Assembly: GCF_024198235.1 (NCBI RefSeq)
Contig: NZ_JAKCFB010000006.1
Location: 124,001-188,000, forward strand
Direction of reading: 5' to 3'
DNA: 64,000 bases
DNA from: Myxococcus dinghuensis
GTDB taxonomy: Bacteria; Myxococcota; Myxococcia; Myxococcales; Myxococcaceae
The notes beneath the pieces were generated by a model. The model saw only the letters and a program-made list of their open reading frames with translations. It did no database searches and was not told the DNA's origin. Shown one piece after another: positions 55,919 to 64,000 of this stretch. Numbering within the stretch: position 1 is the stretch's first letter; each line of letters opens with the position of its first letter. Made by a program: the position numbers and the translations under genes.

Positions 55919-55943
55919 GATAATGAGAACCATTCTCATTATC
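55919..55943 (+). promoter_or_regulatory. Near-consensus Fur box upstream of mxcC
   Basis: An inverted repeat with 11-base arms (GATAATGAGAA and TTCTCATTATC) around a CCA centre. Sixteen of 19 positions match the Fur consensus GATAATGATAATCATTATC when aligned at 55919-55937. It lies about 57 bases ahead of the mxcC start. Iron-dependent repression of the myxochelin genes is the expected role. Confidence 0.88.
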
Positions 55944-55999
55944 TTTGGTTTCGCAAGGACTCCTTGGGGTCCGGTGCGTGCGGGAGGACGGGGAATTCC

Positions 56000-56773
56000 A
56001 TGGGTACGACGACCAGGGTGGCGCTCGTCACGGGCGCCGCGCAGGGGATTGGCGCGGAGGTCGCGAGGGTGCTGGCGGAGGACGCCATCATCGCCGCGCT
56101 CGACAGGAACGCCGAGGGCCTGCTCTCCCTGGTGGCGGAGCTGCGCGGCCAGGGCCGGCAGGCGACGGCGTGGCCCGTGGACGTGAGCGACAGCGCCGCG
56201 GTGGAGGCGGTCGTCGAGCGCGTGGAGCGGGAGCTGGGCCCCATCGACATCCTCGCCAACGTCGCGGGCGTGCTGCGGGTGGGCCCGGCCATGTCGCTCA
56301 GCGACGAGGACTGGGCCACGACCTTCGGCGTGAACACGGACGGCGTGTTCCACGTCTCGCGCGCCGTCGCGCGGCGCATGGTGCCGCGACGCTCGGGGGT
56401 CATCGTCACCGTCGGCTCCAACGCCGCCGGGACGCCGCGCATGCAGATGGCCGCCTACGCCGCGTCCAAGGCCGCCTCCACCATGTTCACCAAGTGCCTG
56501 GGGCTGGAGCTGGCCCAGTACGGCATCCGCTGCAACGTGGTGTCCCCCGGCTCCACTGACACGGCCATGCAACGCGCGCTGTGGAAGGACGAGTCCGGTG
56601 GCGAGGCCGTCATCGCCGGCGCGCTCGACGCCTTCCGCCTGGGCATCCCCCTGCGCCGCATCGCCTCGCCCCGCGACATCGCCAACGCCGTGCAGTTCCT
56701 CGTCTCCGACAAGGCCCGCCACATCACCATGCACGACCTCTGCGTCGACGGCGGCGCCACCCTCGGCGTTTGA
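56000..56773 (+). CDS. mxcC: 2,3-dihydro-2,3-dihydroxybenzoate dehydrogenase
   Basis: Short-chain dehydrogenase of 257 residues (EntA/DhbA family), the last step to 2,3-dihydroxybenzoate. NAD-binding TGAAQGIG is near residue 12, the NVAG motif near 88, and the catalytic YAASK near 150, with [10 protein letters not shown] before it. ATG 56000 was chosen as the start of the Rossmann strand ([10 protein letters not shown]). First gene of the myxochelin operon, right behind the Fur box. mxcD-E-F-G follow in the order known from Stigmatella and Myxococcus. Confidence 0.93.
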   Translation: MGTTTRVALVTGAAQGIGAEVARVLAEDAIIAALDRNAEGLLSLVAELRGQGRQATAWPVDVSDSAAVEAVVERVERELGPIDILANVAGVLRVGPAMSLSDEDWATTFGVNTDGVFHVSRAVARRMVPRRSGVIVTVGSNAAGTPRMQMAAYAASKAASTMFTKCLGLELAQYGIRCNVVSPGSTDTAMQRALWKDESGGEAVIAGALDAFRLGIPLRRIASPRDIANAVQFLVSDKARHITMHDLCVDGGATLGV

Positions 56774-56826
56774 GGGAGCCGTCCCCCTCCCTGGCGTCCC
56801 GGAGCGCTGTCCTCCGGTTCAATCTT

Positions 56827-56845
56827 GAGAATGAGTCCTAGTTTC
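56827..56845 (+). promoter_or_regulatory. Weak Fur-box-like sequence between mxcC and mxcD
   Basis: GAGAATGAGTCCTAGTTTC matches the 19-base Fur consensus at 11 positions, mainly in its left half. It lies 75 bases ahead of the mxcD start in a 146-base gap, so a second iron-responsive promoter is possible, but chance is not excluded. Confidence 0.3.
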
Positions 56846-56919
56846 ACAATCGACATAGCAGTGTTCCGCCCAGGCGGCGCGGCTGACGCCGACCGCACCC
56901 TCGGCGCAGGAGGCTCGCA

Positions 56920-58148
56920 GTGAAGACACCCGGACACGACGTGGCACCCCAGAAGCTCGCCGCGCAGTTGCTGCGCAGCTACGAAGCGGGCTCTTCGTTC
57001 TTCTTCGCCTCGCCGCGCCGCACGCTGCTGGCGCAGGGCACCTTCGCGACGGTGCCGCACGCGGGTGGGACGAACTCGCTGGAGAAGCTGCCGGAGCGCG
57101 TGGCGAAGGTGCTGGCGGACGCGCGGCAGGCGGACCACGACATCCCCATCGCCGTGGGCGCGGTGCCGTTCGACGGCCGCGTGCCCGCGCAACTGGTGGT
57201 GCCGATGACGCTCCAGCGCGCCGGCCCGCTCGTGTTCGACGACACCGTGGCGCCCTCTCCGGGGCTGCCGCCCCGCTACACCGTGCAGCCCGTGCCGGAG
57301 CCCTCCGCGTACCTCGACGGGGTGGCCCGCGCGCTGAAGCTCATGGAGTCCGGGCCGCTGCGCAAGGTGGTGCTGTCGCGCTCGCTGCACCTGAGCGCGA
57401 CCACGCCCATCGACCTGCAGCGCCTGCTGTACAACCTGGCGCGGCGCAACCCGTCCGGCTTCACGTTCGCCGTGGACCTGCCCCAGCGCCCGAGCGCCGC
57501 GCCCGGCGAGGGCCGCCGCACGCTCATCGGCGCGAGCCCCGAGCTGCTGGTGTCCCGCAACGGCATGCAGGTGCTGGCCAACCCCCTGGCGGGCTCGGCC
57601 GCCCGCAGCCCGGACCCCATCGAGGACCAGGCCCGCGCGGCCGCCCTGCTGGAGTCCCCCAAGGACCTGCACGAGCACGCGGTGGTCATCGACGCGGTGG
57701 CGGAGGCCATGCGTCCGTTCTGCAAGACGCTCGACGTGCCCGCGAAGCCGTCGCTCGTCAGCACCCAGACGATGTGGCACCTGTCCAGCCGCATCACGGG
57801 TGAGCTTTCGGACCCGTCCATCACCTCGCTGACGCTGGCCGTCGCGCTGCACCCCACGCCCGCCGTCTGCGGCTATCCCACGGAGCTGGCGCACGCGGCC
57901 ATCGGCCACATCGAGCCGTTCGAGCGCGGCTACTACACGGGCACGGTCGGCTGGTGCGACGCCAACGGCGACGGCCAGTGGGCGGTGACGATCCGCTGCG
58001 CGGAGGCGGACGAGCACTCCCTGCGGCTGTTCGCGGGCGCGGGCATCGTCGCCGGCTCGAAGCCGGAGGCGGAGCTGGCGGAGACCGAGGCCAAGTTCCG
58101 CACCATGCTCCAGGCCATGGGCCTGGGACAGACCACCGGGGCCCAGCC

Positions 58149-58152
<4 letters not shown>
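56920..58152 (+). CDS. mxcD: Isochorismate synthase
   Basis: 410 residues of the chorismate-binding fold (EntC/DhbC). Motifs include LAGSAARSP near residue 225, [15 protein letters not shown] (about 243-257), [10 protein letters not shown], and [16 protein letters not shown] near the end, all as in isochorismate synthases. Makes isochorismate from chorismate for 2,3-dihydroxybenzoate. GTG 56920 follows AGGAGG at six bases. Its stop overlaps the GTG start of mxcE, so translation is coupled. Confidence 0.93.
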
Positions 58153-59780
<1,628 letters not shown>

Positions 59781-59823
59781 CGCCCCTCCCCTCCTTCCGA
59801 CTCCGAAGCCCAAGGACCCCCTC

Positions 59824-60756
59824 ATGGCCCTCCCTGCCATCGCGCCGTACCCCATGCCGCTCGCGGCGGACCTGCCCAAGAACAAGGTCGCGTGGATGCC
59901 CGACCCCAAGCGGGCCGTGCTGCTCATCCACGACATGCAGCGCTACTTCGTCGACGCGTTCACCTCGGGCCAGTCCCCGGTGAAGGAGCTGGTCGCGAAC
60001 ATCCAGCGCGTGCGCCAGCACTGCCTCGCCCATGGCATCCCGGTCGTGTACTCCGCGCAGCCCGGCGGCCAGACGCCCGAGCAGCGCGGCCTGCTGCTCG
60101 ACTTCTGGGGGGGAGGCATCAAGGAAGGCCCCACGCAGAAGCAGATCATCGACGCGCTGACGCCCGGCGAGGGCGACATCCTCATCACCAAGTGGACCTA
60201 CAGCGCGTTCCGCCGCACCGACCTGATGGAACAGCTCAAGGCGCGCGGACGCGATCAGATCATCATCTGCGGCATCTACGCGCACATCGGCTGCCTGCAG
60301 ACGGCGAGCGATGCGTTCATGAGCAACGTGCAGCCGTTCCTCGTCGCGGACGCGCTGGGGGACTTCTCGCTCGCCCACCACCAGCTCGCCCTCAGCTACG
60401 CCTCGCAGCTCTGCGCCGTCACCACCGTGGCGGACCAGGTCATCGAGCAGTTGGGACCGGCCCCCTCGGCCACCACCGACGCGCTCACGCCGCGGCGCAT
60501 CCGCGAGGACGTCGCGGAGCTGCTCCAGGTGGCCCCCGCGGAGCTGAGCGACGTGGACAACCTGCTCGAGCGTGGCCTGGACTCCATCCGGCTGATGAGC
60601 CTGGTGGAGCGCTGGCGGAGCGCGGGCTCGGAGGTCACCTTCGTCGAGCTGGCCGAGCGGCCCACGCTGGACGAGTGGTGCGCGCTGCTCTGCCCCGCAC
60701 TCGCGATGCCATCCCCCGCCGTCGACGTCCGGCCCTCCCTCAATCCCCCCTCGTAG
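59824..60756 (+). CDS. mxcF: Isochorismatase with aryl carrier domain
   Basis: 310 residues, two domains as in EntB/DhbB. N-terminal isochorismatase: [14 protein letters not shown] near residue 35 with the catalytic Asp, [13 protein letters not shown], and [18 protein letters not shown]-terminal ArCP (about 225-295) with phosphopantetheine Ser in [12 protein letters not shown]. Makes 2,3-dihydro-2,3-dihydroxybenzoate and carries the aryl group to MxcG. AAGGA lies 8 bases before ATG 59824. Confidence 0.95.
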   Translation: MALPAIAPYPMPLAADLPKNKVAWMPDPKRAVLLIHDMQRYFVDAFTSGQSPVKELVANIQRVRQHCLAHGIPVVYSAQPGGQTPEQRGLLLDFWGGGIKEGPTQKQIIDALTPGEGDILITKWTYSAFRRTDLMEQLKARGRDQIIICGIYAHIGCLQTASDAFMSNVQPFLVADALGDFSLAHHQLALSYASQLCAVTTVADQVIEQLGPAPSATTDALTPRRIREDVAELLQVAPAELSDVDNLLERGLDSIRLMSLVERWRSAGSEVTFVELAERPTLDEWCALLCPALAMPSPAVDVRPSLNPPS

Positions 60757-60805
60757 GCCCCGGCGCGCGGGCCCCCGTCCGCGCCCCGCCACGGAGTCCC
60801 CGGTG

Positions 60806-63800
60806 ATGCACGAGTCACACGCCAAACACCTGCCGTTGTCGGCCGCCCAGCACGGCATCTGGGTGGGGCAGCAGTTCGACCTCACGAGCCCGGTCTACAA
60901 CGCGGGAGAGTGCATCGAGATTCGTGGCGCCGTCGTCCCCGCGCACTTCGAGGCAGCGGTCCGCCAGGCCGTCGGCGAGGCCGACGCGCTCCACGCCCGC
61001 TTCATGGCGACGGAGCAGGGCCCGGTCCAGTGGCTGGGAGACCGTGACGCCTGGACGCTGCACCAGGCCGACGTCAGCGGCGCCCCCGACCCGTGGACCG
61101 CGGCGTTGGCGTGGATGAAGGAGGACCTGGGCCGCACGGTCGACCTGGAGCGGGGCCCGCTGTTCGCCCAGGCGCTGTTCAAGGCCGGCCCCGAGCGCTA
61201 CTTCTGGTTCCAGCGCGTCCACCACATCGCCGCGGACGGCTTCGCCTTCTCGTTGCTCGCGCGGCGCGTGGCGGACCTCTACACCGCGCGCGTGACGGGG
61301 CGGCCCGCGCCCGCCGGCTTCGGCCCCCTGTCCCCCGTTTTGGACGAGGACGCCGCCTACCGCGCGAGCCCCCAGTTCGAGCAGGACCGCGCCTTCTGGC
61401 TCGGGCGCCTCTCCGATGCGCCGCTCCCGGTGACGCTCGCCGAGCCCGCCCCCATGTCCGCGTCGTTCGCGCGGACGACGCGCCAGTTGTCGAAGGCCGA
61501 CCTGGAGCGGATGCAGGCCACGGCGAAGCAGGCGGGGCTGACCTGGCCGGACCTCGTGCTCGCCGCCGCCGCGGCGTGGGTCCACCTGCGCACGGACGCG
61601 CCGGAGGTCGTGCTGGGCCTGCCGGTGATGACGCGGCTCGGCTCGGCGGCGATCCGCGTGCCCTGCATGGCGATGAACATCGTGCCCCTCCGGGTGCCCG
61701 TCCCGCCAGGCGCGAGCCTCACCGAGCTGGCGCGGAACATCGCCGCGGAGCTGCGGGCGTCGCGGCCCCACCTGCGCTACCGCTACGAGCAACTGCGCCG
61801 GGACCTGCGTCGCGTGGGAGGCCAGCGCAAGATCTTCGGCCCCGTCGTCAACCTCATGCCGTTCGACTACGGCCTGAAGTTCGCGGGCCTCCCGACCCTC
61901 GCGCACAACATCTCCGCGGGCCCGGTGGAGGACCTGTCCATCGGCATGTACGCGCGCTCGGACGGAGGAGGGCTCCGAGTCGACTTCGACGCGAACCCCA
62001 CCTGCTACGCCACCAGCACGTTGGAGTCCCACCAGCGTGACTTCCTTCAATGGCTCGACACCTGGCTGGGCGCCCCCACCGCGCCGTTGCGGCCGCGCGC
62101 CGGCTCCGGCGCGACGTCGGAAGCGCGGACGAAGGCCCCGGCGTCCCTCCTCGACGGCGGCCCGTTGCCGGCCCACGCCCAGCCCGTCCTCGCGCTGCTC
62201 GCCCGGCATGAGCGGGAGCGTCCGGACGTCATCGCGGTGGAGCATGGCGCCTTCCACCTGACCTACCGCGAGTTGCTCCAGGCCGCCCGGGAGCTCGCGG
62301 GACGACTCGTGGCCGAGGGCCTCCAGGCCGACACGCCGGTGGCGGTCCAGGTCCCGCGCGGCCTCGATGCCGTCATCGCCTCGTTGGGGGTGATGCTCGC
62401 GGGGGCGGGATACCTGCCCCTGGACCCGAACGGCCCCGCCTCACGCACCGCGGCCATCCTCGACGACGCGGCCCCGGCCCTGCTGGTGACGCCGGCCTCC
62501 CCCCAGGCGCGCACGGATGCGACGCCGCGCGCGGCGGGGCAGCTCGACATCCAGCGGCGGAACCCGGCCGCGCGACGCGCCCCCGAGCGCAACGAGGGCG
62601 AGCGGCTCGCCTACGTCATCTACACGTCCGGCTCCACGGGCCAGCCCAACGGCGTGCAGATCACCCGTGGCGCGCTGGCGCACTTCGTCGCGGGGGCGAC
62701 GCACCGGTATGGCATCCACGCCGGCGACCGCATCCTCCAGTTCGCGCCCCTGCACTTCGACGCCAGCGTGGAGGAGCTCTTCCTCAGCCTGTGCAACGGG
62801 GGCCGGCTGGTCCTGCGCACCGACGAGATGCTCCAGTCGGTGCCCCGCCTGTTGGAGGCCAGCGCCGAGCACGGCATCACGGTGCTCGACCTGCCCACGG
62901 CCTTCTGGCACGAGCTGGCATACGCCGTGTCCACGGGCGCGGCGCGCCTCCCACCCTCCATCCGCATCGTCATCATCGGCGGCGAGGCGGCGCTGCCGGA
63001 GCGCGTGGCCCGCTGGCGCGCGGCCGTGGGGCCTGGCGTACAGCTCCTCAACACCTACGGCCCCACCGAGGCCACGGTGGTGGCCACCGTCGCCAACCTG
63101 AGCGAGGGTGACGCGGGTCGCGGAGAGGTCCCCATCGGTGTGCCGCTCCCCGGCGTCCGCGCCGTCCTCGTCGACTCGGAGCAGCGGCTCGTCCCTCGTG
63201 GCGAGGAGGGAGAACTCTGCCTGCTCGGCGGAGCGCTCGCGCGAGGCTACCTGGGCCGGCCGGAGCTGGACGCCGCCCGCTTCATCACGCTCGCGGCGCT
63301 GCCGGAGAAGCCCCGCGCCTACCGCACCGGCGACAAGGTCCGACTGCGGGAGGATGGGCAACTGGTGTTCGTCGGTCGCGTGGACGACGAGCTGAAGATC
63401 AGCGGCCATCGCATCGACCCCTCCGAGGTCGAGACGGTGCTCCTCGGCCACGCGGGCGTACGCGAGGCGGCGGTGGTCGGCCAGACGCTCCCGAGCGGCG
63501 CTCGGCGGCTCTGCGCCTATCTCGTCGCGGACGCGCCCGCGCCCTCCGTGTCCGACCTGCGCAAGCACCTGTCCGCGAACCTGCCGGCGCCCATGGTGCC
63601 GGGCTCCATCCAGTTCGTGGAGCACCTGCCGCGCACGCGCAACGGGAAGATCGACCGGGCGGAGCTGCGCAAGGCCGCGCCGGTCGAGGACGCCACGTCC
63701 ACCGGCAGCGGCGGCACGGCGCTGGAGCGTGTCGTGCTCCGCGTCTGGGAGGAGGTCCTCGGCGCCACGGGACTCACGGCCCAGGACGACTTCTTCGAGC

Positions 63801-64000
63801 GGGGGGGCCAGTCCCTCCAGAGCATCCAGGTCGCCAACCGGCTCGGCATCGCGCTGGGGCGGGAGGTCTCCGTCGCCACGGTGTTCCGCTACCCCACCGC
63901 GGCGGCGCTGGCCCAGGCCCTGGAGCACGGACAGGACGCCGGGACGGGCACGCACGCGGGCCCCTCCGCCACGGTGCTGACGGATGCCGTGCTCCCGGAG
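60806..64000 (+). CDS. mxcG: Myxochelin NRPS (C-A-PCP..., cut by the window end)
   Basis: No stop before the end of the window; 1065 residues are seen. C domain with HHIAADG at 139-145, like EntF; A domain with [11 protein letters not shown] around 605; and carrier Ser1003 in RGGQSLQS. The pocket reads D, A, E, D, I, G, T, V, V, K (DAEDIGTVVK, last lysine assumed from NGKIDR), fitting lysine, the core of myxochelin. The last bases (VLTDAVLPE) fit the start of a reductase domain, which in MxcG releases the product as an aldehyde; unseen here. ATG 60806 follows GGAG at 8 bases. Confidence 0.92.
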   Translation, partial: MHESHAKHLPLSAAQHGIWVGQQFDLTSPVYNAGECIEIRGAVVPAHFEAAVRQAVGEADALHARFMATEQGPVQWLGDRDAWTLHQADVSGAPDPWTAALAWMKEDLGRTVDLERGPLFAQALFKAGPERYFWFQRVHHIAADGFAFSLLARRVADLYTARVTGRPAPAGFGPLSPVLDEDAAYRASPQFEQDRAFWLGRLSDAPLPVTLAEPAPMSASFARTTRQLSKADLERMQATAKQAGLTWPDLVLAAAAAWVHLRTDAPEVVLGLPVMTRLGSAAIRVPCMAMNIVPLRVPVPPGASLTELARNIAAELRASRPHLRYRYEQLRRDLRRVGGQRKIFGPVVNLMPFDYGLKFAGLPTLAHNISAGPVEDLSIGMYARSDGGGLRVDFDANPTCYATSTLESHQRDFLQWLDTWLGAPTAPLRPRAGSGATSEARTKAPASLLDGGPLPAHAQPVLALLARHERERPDVIAVEHGAFHLTYRELLQAARELAGRLVAEGLQADTPVAVQVPRGLDAVIASLGVMLAGAGYLPLDPNGPASRTAAILDDAAPALLVTPASPQARTDATPRAAGQLDIQRRNPAARRAPERNEGERLAYVIYTSGSTGQPNGVQITRGALAHFVAGATHRYGIHAGDRILQFAPLHFDASVEELFLSLCNGGRLVLRTDEMLQSVPRLLEASAEHGITVLDLPTAFWHELAYAVSTGAARLPPSIRIVIIGGEAALPERVARWRAAVGPGVQLLNTYGPTEATVVATVANLSEGDAGRGEVPIGVPLPGVRAVLVDSEQRLVPRGEEGELCLLGGALARGYLGRPELDAARFITLAALPEKPRAYRTGDKVRLREDGQLVFVGRVDDELKISGHRIDPSEVETVLLGHAGVREAAVVGQTLPSGARRLCAYLVADAPAPSVSDLRKHLSANLPAPMVPGSIQFVEHLPRTRNGKIDRAELRKAAPVEDATSTGSGGTALERVVLRVWEEVLGATGLTAQDDFFERGGQSLQSIQVANRLGIALGREVSVATVFRYPTAAALAQALEHGQDAGTGTHAGPSATVLTDAVLPE

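Overview
The window is very GC-rich, densely coded bacterial DNA, most likely from a myxobacterium of the Myxococcus/Corallococcus/Cystobacter type. The evidence is the gene order of a myxochelin siderophore cluster at the right end, a split GlgE-pathway operon, a methyl-accepting chemotaxis protein, a genuine sulfatase-modifying enzyme and near-universal G/C third codon positions. No tRNA, rRNA, CRISPR array, IS element or integrase was seen. The species call is inference from content.

Left part (1-28.8 kb): the end of trehalose synthase, maltokinase and glycogen branching enzyme are translationally coupled and belong to the trehalose-to-alpha-glucan route. A flavin monooxygenase follows, then a repeat-bearing non-coding stretch and two very small genes. 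A PrpR/RamB-type short-chain acyl-CoA regulator is divergent from a complete valine-degradation operon (CoA-acylating aldehyde dehydrogenase, two acyl-CoA dehydrogenases, enoyl-CoA hydratase, 3-hydroxyisobutyryl-CoA hydrolase, 3-hydroxyisobutyrate dehydrogenase). After metE and rsgA comes the methylcitrate operon prpBCD, which consumes the propionyl-CoA that valine breakdown yields. A heavy-metal efflux operon (small Cys/His-rich membrane protein, then CzcC-, CzcB- and CzcA-like proteins) closes this part.

Middle (28.8-45.4 kb): a polyprenyl diphosphate synthase, GbsR-type regulator and gamma-glutamylcyclotransferase-like operon has a perfect palindrome at its promoter. It is followed by single genes: an MFS protein, a chemotaxis receptor, an orphan RelE/ParE-like protein, an M20 amidohydrolase, outer-membrane proteins, a Gdx/SugE exporter, an AspT-type antiporter, a HAD phosphatase, a BASS-family transporter, a membrane protein, a truncated aspartate 4-decarboxylase and a formylglycine-generating enzyme.

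Right part (45.4-64 kb): a minus-strand five-gene operon encodes an NRPS (PCP-C-A-PCP-C, valine-like A-domain code), an alpha-oxoamine synthase-like enzyme, a CitE/HpcH-type lyase, a MaoC-type hydratase and a quinone-oxidoreductase-like enzyme. I do not recognise its product, and it is the best candidate here for an undescribed system. Two cNMP-binding-domain proteins separate it from the myxochelin genes mxcC-D-E-F-G, which sit behind a near-consensus Fur box. mxcG runs off the right edge just after its carrier domain.
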